A stretch of 64,000 nt of DNA from Cercophora sp. LCS_1 (Eukaryota > Ascomycota > Sordariomycetes > Sordariales > Lasiosphaeriaceae), in NCBI GenBank assembly GCA_036250225.1, contig JAPZLL010000004.1, positions 1,488,001-1,552,000 of the forward strand, written 5' to 3'. A program made the translations under genes and the position numbers. The notes below the pieces were generated by a model, which saw nothing but the letters and a program-made list of their open reading frames with translations, had not been told where the DNA came from and did not search any database. Positions 54,603-64,000 of the stretch are shown piece by piece (position 1 is the stretch's first letter; every line of letters begins with the position of its first letter).

Positions 54603-57600
54603 CTTTACAACCCGCGGCGGTTGGGACCGCAGAGCGCGCCTTTCCTGCTCTTGTTCGAAATCGCGAGGAAGGACGTGGGGTTATATGAGATGGTGCATGG
54701 GTGAGGAGGCCCCGTGCAACAAAATCGAGGATGTACAGAACGCAGTTGGGTAAAAAGAATGGAGTGGGGGAGAGTCGGAGAAGACTTGGCTGTGCGACGA
54801 GAAAGGTGGAGGAAGAAAACGTCTCGTGGTTTTGCGACTCTAAGCGGAGAAAATCCTTTGGTCGAGGGTTGGGAGGAGACTGGTTTGCGTAGGAGGAAGG
54901 AGCGCAAGAAAGATTGCCAAGTGACCCTGAGACCAGGCAGAAGGAAACGGGGGTTGACGGCGCCAGATGGGATGAAAATGCATGGCCGGAAAGGTATGGG
55001 CTGGGAAGGGACCGGTACGCTTGCATCCCATCACTCTCCGGGACGACACGACCAACCAACGGGCCGCGCGCCGGTGACAGGGCCACACAAAGTTTGAAGC
55101 AAGGGGGAGTATCCGAGGTGAACCTCGGTCTAGCTGTAAGTGGCTTTGACAAGGCGTGCCTGAATCGTACTCATTCAAGTATCCCCTGGCGCCGACCCAT
55201 CATCGATATCACCGGCGACTCGGCAAGCCAGGCACATGCATCTCTCATCGCCACAACATCTGCGTTATGCGCTACACAGTGGGTCGCCTGGGGCCAAGAG
55301 TGAGGTTAGGTGGAACCAGGGCCATCGATCCGGGTTATATCCCCTAGCGTTCAGTGACGCAATCCATTCTTTACGAGCGAATGAGAGACGTCGACATCAG
55401 CCAAGGACGGATCATTCAACGGGACCTCAAACATTCTCCCCGTATGCCGTGCAACGCCGCACCACAGGCCAACGGACGTCACAGCAGTTGGGCAATAAAT
55501 GAATAACCGCCGTTCGAGCCCTACGAAGCCAACCCCAGCGCGGCACGCTCACACCAACTTCGTGGCGCCTCAGTCCCCACGGCACGTTGCGCGATACGAC
55601 TCTTTATCCTTCCATCCCCACACCAGGCAGAAAAGACCAAGAGGGTAGCTCGGGTTTTGACAGACCCACTTGCGTGCCGGTTCCCGGATTACCTACATCA
55701 AGCCAGACGTAACAGGACCACACGTAACCAAACACGAGACAACATCCCGGCGGTTCACCGAGGACGCGATTCCCAAAGCAGACGCAAAAGATGCCGAGAA
55801 GGACAAAATGGGCTTGCGTTTCCCAAAAGGACGAGACGAACGCAACTTGTCGATTCCCAAGATTCCACGATGGAGTCTGGACAGTGCTTGGAACCCTGCG
55901 CCTTACGAATGCAAGCAATCAGGTGATGCCATTGGACGCCAGGAAACCGATATTTCCAACAAGCGTGCAGCCGATGTCGGTACGGCTTCAGATTGACTCC
56001 CCGAGAAGCACGAATGGCCTTCGTCTAATACACAGAAAGAGCATACGAACCCCCTGAATCCGGCAACCCTAACCCGCCGCCGTCGTCATCAACAGTCAAC
56101 ACAGCCACGGGGGAAATTACCTACAAACCCGTATTGTTCGATGCTACCACACGAATGTTCTCGCTCTCTTCAGCGCCGTAGTTGGGATGCCGGGTTACTG
56201 GTTGGTCAACCACAGGTCGCCAAGGTGCTCGGGTCAGTGCATCCGTGTATTACAGAACGACTCGGCACACAGGCGCGCCGAGGTTGACTACAAGTCAATG
56301 CGCGAACGCGGAAGGATTCGAATGCTGGTTGTGTAACAGTATCAACTATGGATTCACAAAATCCTTTCTCCCATCCCTTAACAGCCGCCCAGCTTCGTGT
56401 AAGAATTTGATCCGTCTTGGTCGTCAAAGGGTTGTAGTGCTATCAACCGAGCCCGCAAAGCCGCTCGAGTGGGAATTTCAACGAATCGACTTCAATTCTT
56501 GGCGGCAGCGGGCTGCTAATTCTCGGGTGGATGATACGATTATGATTAAACACCGACGGAGTTTTAACAGCTAATACGAGTCTCACCGTCTCATCCCAAA
56601 GGAGGGACGATCCAGGGGTAGGAAGATGTTCAAAAAAAACGGCGACGGCGAATTTCCCCTTTCTGCCTTTTTTCAAGACATTGATGACGAACCGGATTGA
56701 TTTCTCAACCCCCCTTGGATTGTCAGTTCCTTCTTTAGTCAGAGTCTCACAGATAATCAAGCCCTAATTATACATTACTGATTTCACCTCGACATGTCAT
56801 CTCATTCACAAATTCGAACACACTCACTACCCCAACCCTACGGCTCCCTTCGTTTGTCTTGCCCCGTGTTACTAACATCCCTGATCGTAGGCGGTCCAGC
56901 CGCTAGGACAAACGGCTGGGCTGAAGCGCAGTGGAGAGCCGGTATTCCGGCTTGGAGGCTGACATGCTGAGTAGCGGTCGTCGTTGGGGTTGGAGGCTAT
57001 GATTGTGAGCGTGGTGTATCCGTTGTCGACGAACCGCGAGCCCGAGAGCGTGATGAATATATCAGAGCATGTGGCTGGTTGGATGAAGGGAGTGGCGAGG
57101 GGAACGAACAAATTGTTCGTTGGGAATGCTGGTGTTGATGTTGACGTCGCCATTCTTGCCATCAACACCCACAGCTGGTTGTTTCTGCATCTTTTTTGTG
57201 TTAACTGTTTGCCCCCCTTGCTTCAAGCGGCTATTTGCTGTCATTAAACTATATGTATCGGTAACATATGATCCTGCCCAGTGGGTGGCGCAAGAAACGG
57301 ATTGTGGCAGTTGGTGTTGTGGCCACGCGGTTGAAGGAGTGATGGGATTACGAGTTCTGCTTTCACGTCATGGTTGTGCTACGCTGATTTGAGCAGGCGT
57401 CACAAGCAATACGATAGACTGCTGCTTTGCGGCATAGATCTGAGGCTATGTGGATGGATAACTAGGCGCGTAGCTATATGTTTCTGCAGGAACTGATGTC
57501 GAGGCGCGGAATGTTGGGCTTTGGGTAAAGTTGAATGTTACACGGAGGAACGGCATGGGCAGCGTTGCGGCTAGGGCCCACTGGCGGTCGGTTGCGGGCC

Positions 57601-57999
57601 ACAGTGTGGTTGCGCCGCAGGGTTGATGAGATGGAGACTTGGCTTCACGCCGCCGCAATGTTGCGGTCTCATGTGAGTGGTGTGGATACGAGGGAGTGAC
57701 ATGGCTTGGTGTTTAGCAGCCGCTTGGAATCTTCCTTGATCGGGTCCATTGTCGATGCTGTTGTGTATGAAGACATTATTCCGAGGCGAGAAACTCATAG
57801 AGAACACTGAGGGGTGGTAGTTCAAGGGGAAAACATTGTGATAATCCAGTAGATAGGTAGCTAGGGTACAAGACAAGAGAGATACTGGCGATCTCGCCAA
57901 CGCTTCAACATGCGCACCGTGCTCAATGATTGACCTTGTGATGCAACGCCAAATTCCAACCCAGAAACAAGAACCGAACAATCCCACAACACCAAACCA
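54603..57999. other. Gene-poor interval (about 3.4 kb)
   Basis: The first few hundred bases are the promoter of the glycosyltransferase gene. The only coding-like fragment is the Cys-rich frame at 56872-57168. I see no RNA gene or repeat copy. Confidence 0.4.
56872..57168 (-). pseudogene. Fragment of a Cys-rich fungal ectodomain-like protein
   Basis: A 98-codon frame reads FPTNNLFVPLATPF, then PATCSDIF, YSACQPP and ends AVCPSGWTAYDQGC. The layout of three spaced Cys groups and the C-P-x-G-W-T motif is typical of the extracellular N-terminal part of many fungal single-pass membrane proteins. The frame stops right there with no membrane span. A possible donor GTTAGT overlaps the end, but no matching next exon was found. 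It is either the remains of a gene or one exon of a gene that I could not complete. Confidence 0.3.
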
Positions 58000-59362
58000 T
58001 CACCCCTTCTTTGCCTTCTGTGTCTCTTGAACCCCTTCAGTTTGACCCTCGCGACCGCCACCGGACTTGTCGTTGCCGGCGGCATCCTTGCTGCTGTCTT
58101 CTTTTCCGCTCTTCTCCTCGGCCTTATCCATGTTATCGTCCGTCTTTTTGTCTTCCTTCTCCTCATCGTCCTTCTTGTCATCCTTCTTCTTGCCACTCTT
58201 CTTCTCCGTGGGCTTCTTCTTCTCTTCTTCCTTCTTCTTTTTCTCCTCCTCCTCCTTCCTCTTCTCTCCCTCTTCCTTCTCCTTCCGTAGCCTCAGCCTT
58301 TCCTTCTGTTCCTCCTTCTCCCAATTCTTGTTGTCCTGACCAGGGGTCTTTTGGCGTAACAGGTCCTGCAGCTCTTCGGTCCTCAGCCGCGAGCGGCTCT
58401 CGCCAACCTTGGCGCGTCCAACCAAGCTGATGAAGATAGCCACACCGACCACCGCGGTAAGCACCCAGCGGTAGACTCCATACCACTGAGGCGCCCAGCC
58501 CCGCCGTGTCGCACGGGAATCAGTCAAATAAAGGATAGTGAAAGCCATGAACTGCGTTGTCAGCGCCCACTCCACAGGCATAAAGACGGTAGGCCAGGCC
58601 ACAATGGGCGCAAGGACACCGAGGCCATATCTGAAGTTTGTGCGCGGCTGCGAAGCTGTCTTCTCGGCGAACTCGAGGCCCCAGTGGATGGCGCCAAGGA
58701 ACGAGATAATGACGGCTCCGTAGCCGACCTGGATCGGCTCGAGCAGATGCAACCAGTGTGAGGCAGTGTCGTGATCAACAAGGAAGCCGTTTACAAAGTT
58801 GGATGCAGTGGGCCACGGGGTGTTGAGGGCCCATGAGAGGTAGACGGTCGAGATGGAGGTCGTGAGGTATGGGATCGTGCCTGCGAGGCCGAGGGCGTAG
58901 GCTTCTTTGGGGACTGAAGCGAGGTCGAACGTTTCCTTGAACGTGTGCTATGTGGTGGGGTCAGTCATGTCGTGGATGCGTTTGCCGGGCGGCGTTGGAG
59001 CATACCAAGTCGCTCTTCAACCCTTGCATGACATCCTCGTCTGCAGGCGGTGGCGGTGCCTGGCTCCGTTCGACCACATGGCGAACTGAAGACCCGGAGG
59101 AGACTTCATCTGGGCGCGCTTCGAGCTTTTGCTGGGCTAGTTTCTTTTCGTACTCTGCGTCGCGCTTGTTTGGCTGCAGCGGTGGCTTGGAGCTGAAGCT
59201 TGTCCAGAGGGTAAGGGGAGTTTGCCTGCTGGTTGCGAGTTTGTTTGGTTGCAGAGAGACGGAAATTGGATGCTGGGTTCGCGCTGTGCGGGCATGCGTA
59301 GCTCGTCCTGCGAGCGCTAGCCTAGGGAATGTGTTTAGCAGAGGTCGTGCAGTTCGAAGCAT
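58000..59362 (-). CDS. Mitochondrial inner-membrane DUF3429 (TMEM69-like) protein
   Basis: Two exons: 59362-59006 and 58947-58000, with a 58 bp intron (donor GTATGC, acceptor TAG). The product is 434 aa. The N terminus is Arg/Ser/Ala-rich without acidic residues (LRTARPLLNTFPRLALAGRA), a strong mitochondrial presequence. The domain follows: AYALGLAGTIPYLTTSISTVYL, PIQVGYGAVIISFLGAIHWGLEFA, FRYGLGVLAPIVAWPTVFM, QFMAFTILYLTDSRATRRGWAPQWYGVYRWVLT. This is the DUF3429 family with about five spans; its role is unknown. The last 110 residues are almost all Lys, Glu and Asp (long KKKEEEKKK-like runs), a tail unusual for the family core. The frame is open 5' of the chosen ATG to 59452. It is divergent from VPS13. 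Confidence 0.88.
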
Positions 59363-60319
59363 CTTGGAGCTTTTTGGGGGCGTATTCTTCCCAATTGACG
59401 AGACAAAATGTAACACAGGCAGATGAGAAGATGGAATGGAAGGGGAAACCAAAATCTTATTATTACGAGCAGGAAAAATCCCGGGTTCCTTTGTTGGTTT
59501 CCTGGTGTTTGGCTCTCACCTTGCTGGCATCCGGTGTTGGTGCCCCCTGTGACGTAATGACAGGCCGAGGGGCAGTTCATTGAAGATGGCGGGGCTTAGG
59601 CCCACCCCTTGGGGTGTGGGGGTGAGCTCATCCGAGATTCTGGCTCTCCTTCCTTCACTTTCAGCAGTTCACCATGAGTGGGAGAAGAACTGCCAGGAAT
59701 CTCTCATAGCTTGAGAATCGTGAAGAGGAAACAAGCATTAGAATTCATATCCATACGGAGAACTTGTTTGCTGGTATTGCACATGGTGGAACAGAATTTT
59801 GTAGTCCACCCCGCCCGTGTCACGAAAGAAACCCCTGCCGTTTGGCCGTCACGCTCGTCAGCGGCCTGAGCTTCGGGTTTTTGGGAACAGCCCAGTCCGC
59901 GCTCCTCAGTCGTCATCGGCGCAGCCCAGAGACATCCAAGAAAACGAGACGATTGCCGCCTCCTGAAACTTTGCTACGGTACCCTAGCGACCTAAGAATT
60001 GACTATACCATTTGAGCTCCCCGTTCCGCGTGTTCGACCGTTGCCCCTCGAACGAGCGCCCGCGTGCACGACACGTCAAAGAACAATTGACCCCGCGAGT
60101 CCAGGCAGCGAGCCCGAGAACCGATCCATGACGCCAGTGTCACCCGCCCGTCTGGCATGAGTTGGGCGGCAATCGCAGCGCGACGCGGTTGACACTTTAC
60201 CCCCGAACCTTTTGACCCCCCGAGAGCGCCGTTCAGTGCCTCAGATGCCGCCCACGCGCAGCGCTCGATAGAAGCTGACTCCGAGTGCCCCGCCTGGGTA
60301 ACGGCAACCTACATTCGCC
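59363..60319. other. Divergent promoter region of DUF3429 gene and VPS13
   Basis: These 957 bp lie between two genes transcribed away from each other. No strong motif was recognised. Confidence 0.4.
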
Positions 60320-63300
60320 ATGTTGGAAGGCCTAGTCGCGGGTCTGTTGAACCGCTTCCTGGGCATGTATGTCAAGAACTTCGATCCCACACAGCTAAAG
60401 GTTGGGATCTGGTCGGGCGATGTCAAGTTGCGCGACCTCGAGCTCCGTAAGGAGGCCCTCGACCAGCTCAAACTCCCCATCAACGTCGTCGAAGGCCACC
60501 TCGGTCAGCTCACACTGACCATCCCGTGGTCTAATCTGCGTGGCGCCCCCGTCAAGGTCTACATTGAGGATGTCTACCTACTCGCGTCCCCAAAGGAGGA
60601 GGCCGAGTACAACGAGGAAGAGGAGGAGCGCCGGAAACAGCGTATCAAGATGGAGAAGCTGGACTCGGCCGAGTTGCTGAAAGAGAGGTCCCAGGAAGGT
60701 CTCAGCGCCGAGGAACAGAAGCGCACTCAGAGCTTTACCGAGAGCCTTGTCACCAAGATTGTCGACAACCTACAAGTCACAGTCAAGAATATTCACGTCC
60801 GGTATGAAGACGCCATCTCGGCCCCGGGTCATCCCTTCGCGCTGGGCGTCACCCTCGAGGAGTTTAGCGCCATCAGCACCGATGGGAACTGGACACCGAC
60901 CTTTATCCAAGACTCAACCAAGACCACACACAAGCTCGCGACGTTGGAGGCCCTGGCCGTGTACTGGAACACGGACACCAAACTTTTAGGCCCGGGGCGG
61001 GAGGCGCATACCCCTGGTGTAGAGATTACGCCACACGACGAGATGCTGCAGAGTTTCCGATCTATGATCGTCAGGGGGGAAAACGAGCTCTCAGGGACAC
61101 ATCAATACATCCTGCGGCCTGTCACGGGCCAGGCCAAGCTCGAGCTCGACAAGACGGGCAGCGCTCAAGTGCCCAAGTTCAAAGCGAACCTTCTGTTCGA
61201 CGAAATTGGTCTGGTGCTGGACGATGACCAGTACCGCGATGCCCTCATGATGGTGGATCTTTTTCACTATTTCATCCGGCACCAAGAGTACAAGAAGTAC
61301 CAACCAAAAGGGGTGAGGCCAAAAGAAGACCCCAGGGCATGGCTCCAGTTCGCTGGTAATGCTGTGCTCAGTAAGATCCACGAACGAAATCGGCGATGGT
61401 CCTGGGATTACTTCAGGGGGCGGCGCGACGACAGGAATCGCTACATTGAGCTCTTCAAGAAAAAGAAGCAAAACCAACAGTTGTCTACCGAGGAGAACGA
61501 CGACTTGAACAAGCTCGAGTGGAAACTAGACTACGAAGACCTGCGGTTTTGGCGCTCGCTTGCGCGTAACCAGCTCAAGAGGGAGAATGCCGAGGCTCTG
61601 AAGAACAAACCCCCAGCACCGAAGCCGCAGCAGCAACAAGGCTGGCTTGCTTGGGCCTGGGGCTCGAAACCCCAGCAGCAAGAGAAAGAAGACGAGTCGG
61701 AGAACACACAGATCACAGAAGAACAACGCAAAGAGCTGTACGAGGTCATCGACTGGGACGAGAAAACCGCTCTCGCCGCCGAGGTCGACGAACCCAAGGA
61801 CACGGTCAAGATGCAGATCGAGGCGTCCCTCAGTACTGGAAGTTTCACACTCAAACAGAGCCCCCATGCAGATACCAAGGACCTCATCAGCCTCCACTTT
61901 GACGTCTTCAGAGCCAAGGGCCTCAAGCGACCCGACTCCTTTCTCCTCGACCTCGGCCTGGGCGGGTTGCGTGTCAACGATGGAACGACGCCAAAGACCA
62001 TGTACAAAGAAATTGTCCGAGTCAAGGACGCGCCCAAGTCCAAGTCACAAAGGCGGCTATCTATTGCCGAGCTCGAGGCGCGACAGGACGAGTCCTTCTT
62101 CGAGTTCCAGCTGGAGCAGAACCCGTTGGATGGACAAGGGGATATCGCCGTGACCGCCAAACTCAAGCCGCTCGAGATCGTGTGGAATCCCAACGTCGTT
62201 GTTGGGGTTGTCGACTTCTTTAGGCCCCCTGAACGCCACATGGAATCCATCAACGCCCTGCTGGAGACTGCCGGGGCTACTGTCGAGGGTCTTCGGGAGC
62301 AGACCCGTGCCGGATTGGAGTTTGCCCTTGAGGAACACAAGACAGTCAACGCCAAGCTGGATCTCCAAGCGCCCCTCATCATCATCCCCGAGAGCGTCAC
62401 AAACAAGACTTCGACCTGCATCATCCTGGATGCTGGCCACATTAGTGTCAACAGCGAGCTTGTCGACAAGGACACGATGAAGGAAATCCAGTCGAAGCAG
62501 AATCAGACCTACACCGACGATGACCTTAAGAGGTTGGAGTCCCTGATGTATGACCGGTTCCTTGTGAAGCTGACGTCAACGCAACTGTTGATCGGGCCGT
62601 CGGTCGAAGAGACCAAGCAGCAACTGGTCAACAGGGACGACGGCCTCATGATGCATGTCGTTGACCAGATCAACGTCGACTTTGTCGTTGAGACGTCGAT
62701 TTTACCGAAAGCACCCAACCTCACCAAGTTCAAAGTCTCAGGCCATCTGCCCGTCCTTCACGCCTCGGCTTCAGACGCCAAATACAAGAGCCTGATGCGG
62801 ATCATCGACGTCGCGATCCCAAAGCTGGACGGAAACCAAGCGCAGTCTCAACAGAACCAGCGAACCCCGAAGAGACCACGGCTCTTGAGCAATGCGTCGA
62901 GCCGATCAAATACAACTAAGAAGCGGGAACACAGGGCGTCTTCCCAGTTCCTCCCATTCACGACGCAGCAACAAGCCATCATCCTGCACGATGATGATCT
63001 CGACGACGACGAGGATAACTTCCAAGACGCTAAGGACGGCTCCACGAATGAGCAGCTCAAGATGCAGCAGCGGACGTTCGAGTTCAAGTTTGCGGTTGAC
63101 AAACTGAAGGGGTCTCTATACCGCAGTGATCCCGATAGGAAACGGCCTGACCAGCTGCTTGTGGAACTAGTCGCCGAGAACTTTGACCTGGAATTTTACC
63201 TTAGACCGTACGATATGGCCGCTGAAGTGTCCCTGGGCTCTGTTACCATGGACGACTTTGTCGACAATCCACCGGCAGAGTTCAAGTCGATCGTTTCTTC

Positions 63301-64000
63301 GGGCGACGTCGAGGACCGGCAACAGAAACGAGATCTCGTTCACGTCAAGTTTGTCAGGGTTAAGAAGGAGTCGCCAGAATTCATGTCTGTGTACGAAGGC
63401 GTTGAGATGAACGTCGATGTCGCCATCTCCACCATCAACCTTGTCGTCACGCGTAAGACGCTTCTAACCTTGCTCGACTTCATTCTCGTCACGTTCACAA
63501 ACAATGGGCCCAACAACCAGGCGCAGATGGCCATCGCGGGCCAGGACTCGGAGACCGGCGTCGTGCTTGAGCCGCCACCAGAACAGCAGACCGAGACCGG
63601 CGCTATCAGGGTTAAGGTGGATCTCAAGACTATCCGCCTGATCCTCAACAACGACGGTATCCGCCTGGCCACCTTGTCCTTCAACCATGCTGACGTCGGT
63701 GTTTTCCTCCTGGGCAGGACGATGCGCGTGTCTACGAGACTTGGCGATCTTAGTCTTGTTGACGATGTCAACCTTGGGGTGTCCGAGGACTCGAGCCTTC
63801 GCCAGCTTGTCACCATCCAGGGCGACGAGCTTGCCGACTTCCGGTATGAGACTTTTGACTCAACGAGGAAAGAGCTCTACCCTGGCTACGATTCATCCAT
63901 CTATCTCCGTGCCGGATCCGTCAAGCTCAACTTCGTTGAGGAGCCATTCCGCAAGATTGTCGACTTCCTGGTCAAGTTTGGTAAGATGCAAGCCATTTAT
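60320..64000 (+). CDS. VPS13: VPS13, bridge-like lipid transfer protein (5' part, runs off the window)
   Basis: The start at 60320 (CGCCATGTTGG) gives MLEGLVAGLLNRFLGMYVKNF, the hallmark of the chorein N-terminal domain. The frame is open without an intron to base 64000: 1227 codons of a protein that is usually about 3100-3200 residues. The chorein domain covers roughly 1-120 (WSGDVKLRDLELRKEAL, VYLLASP). The extended VPS13 region follows, with TKIVDNLQVTVKNIHVRYED, a basic RWSWDYFRGRRDDRNRYIELF stretch and LEWKLDYEDLRFWRSLARNQL. It ends here in FRKIVDFLVKFGKMQAIY. VPS13 carries phospholipids along a hydrophobic groove at contact sites between ER, mitochondria, vacuole or endosomes. A Gln-rich and an acidic DDDDLDDDED segment are local low-complexity inserts. 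The 3' two thirds are missing only because the window ends. Confidence 0.97.
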   Translation, partial: MLEGLVAGLLNRFLGMYVKNFDPTQLKVGIWSGDVKLRDLELRKEALDQLKLPINVVEGHLGQLTLTIPWSNLRGAPVKVYIEDVYLLASPKEEAEYNEEEEERRKQRIKMEKLDSAELLKERSQEGLSAEEQKRTQSFTESLVTKIVDNLQVTVKNIHVRYEDAISAPGHPFALGVTLEEFSAISTDGNWTPTFIQDSTKTTHKLATLEALAVYWNTDTKLLGPGREAHTPGVEITPHDEMLQSFRSMIVRGENELSGTHQYILRPVTGQAKLELDKTGSAQVPKFKANLLFDEIGLVLDDDQYRDALMMVDLFHYFIRHQEYKKYQPKGVRPKEDPRAWLQFAGNAVLSKIHERNRRWSWDYFRGRRDDRNRYIELFKKKKQNQQLSTEENDDLNKLEWKLDYEDLRFWRSLARNQLKRENAEALKNKPPAPKPQQQQGWLAWAWGSKPQQQEKEDESENTQITEEQRKELYEVIDWDEKTALAAEVDEPKDTVKMQIEASLSTGSFTLKQSPHADTKDLISLHFDVFRAKGLKRPDSFLLDLGLGGLRVNDGTTPKTMYKEIVRVKDAPKSKSQRRLSIAELEARQDESFFEFQLEQNPLDGQGDIAVTAKLKPLEIVWNPNVVVGVVDFFRPPERHMESINALLETAGATVEGLREQTRAGLEFALEEHKTVNAKLDLQAPLIIIPESVTNKTSTCIILDAGHISVNSELVDKDTMKEIQSKQNQTYTDDDLKRLESLMYDRFLVKLTSTQLLIGPSVEETKQQLVNRDDGLMMHVVDQINVDFVVETSILPKAPNLTKFKVSGHLPVLHASASDAKYKSLMRIIDVAIPKLDGNQAQSQQNQRTPKRPRLLSNASSRSNTTKKREHRASSQFLPFTTQQQAIILHDDDLDDDEDNFQDAKDGSTNEQLKMQQRTFEFKFAVDKLKGSLYRSDPDRKRPDQLLVELVAENFDLEFYLRPYDMAAEVSLGSVTMDDFVDNPPAEFKSIVSSGDVEDRQQKRDLVHVKFVRVKKESPEFMSVYEGVEMNVDVAISTINLVVTRKTLLTLLDFILVTFTNNGPNNQAQMAIAGQDSETGVVLEPPPEQQTETGAIRVKVDLKTIRLILNNDGIRLATLSFNHADVGVFLLGRTMRVSTRLGDLSLVDDVNLGVSEDSSLRQLVTIQGDELADFRYETFDSTRKELYPGYDSSIYLRAGSVKLNFVEEPFRKIVDFLVKFGKMQAIY

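Noticed and set aside
61531..62475. 314-codon minus-strand frame inside VPS13
   Set aside because: VPS13 homology is continuous through this region; the reverse frame has no family.

Overview
The window is nuclear DNA of a filamentous ascomycete (Pezizomycotina), most likely a Sordariomycete. The genes are compact, with short GT-AG introns (about 47 to 94 bp) that often carry CTAAC or CTGAC-like branch sites. GC content is moderately high. Recognisable families are typical of such fungi: a tyrosinase, an Egh16-like secreted protein, a UapA-type purine permease, a Dal5-type permease and an intronless VPS13 start. Nothing looks bacterial, viral or mitochondrial. Eighteen protein genes are called with fair confidence; splice junctions were worked out by eye and checked for frame.

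Layout. 0.3-5 kb: a membrane-anchored metallophosphoesterase and a five-exon tyrosinase, both on the minus strand. 9.2-16.2 kb: three plus-strand genes: a four-exon gene of unknown function, a 1027-residue disordered repeat protein, and a fatty-acid-hydroxylase/sterol-desaturase-fold enzyme. 16.8-17.1 kb: copy 1 of a dispersed repeat with a tRNA-like core. 17.3-21.3 kb: a Gfo/Idh/MocA oxidoreductase divergent from a Dal5-like permease. 23.3-26.4 kb: a purine permease convergent with an Egh16-like gene. 27.6-27.9 kb: copy 2 of the repeat, inverted. 28.5-33.6 kb: a MARVEL-type membrane protein and a large cytosolic protein of unknown function. 37.3 kb: a tRNA-Glu(CTC)-like gene. 39.4-44.1 kb: a glycine-rich secreted protein, a monocarboxylate-type MFS transporter and a small helical protein. 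49.2-54.6 kb: a small His-rich conserved protein, a TDT-family transporter (Mae1/Ssu1 type) and a putative Golgi glycosyltransferase. 58-64 kb: a mitochondrial DUF3429 protein divergent from VPS13, which runs off the right edge.

The genes do not form one obvious biosynthetic cluster. The clearest functional pairings are the divergent oxidoreductase/permease pair and the group of nutrient transporters. Four long stretches (about 4.3, 5.8, 5.1 and 3.4 kb) hold no gene I can defend. The most unusual signal is the pair of inverted repeats at 16.8-17.1 and 27.6-27.9 kb. Each carries a nearly identical core of about 120 bp with pol III A-box and B-box motifs, paired ends, hairpins and a terminal T run, while the 5' half of the repeat is much more diverged. 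This looks like a structured pol III RNA gene family or a tRNA-related SINE.
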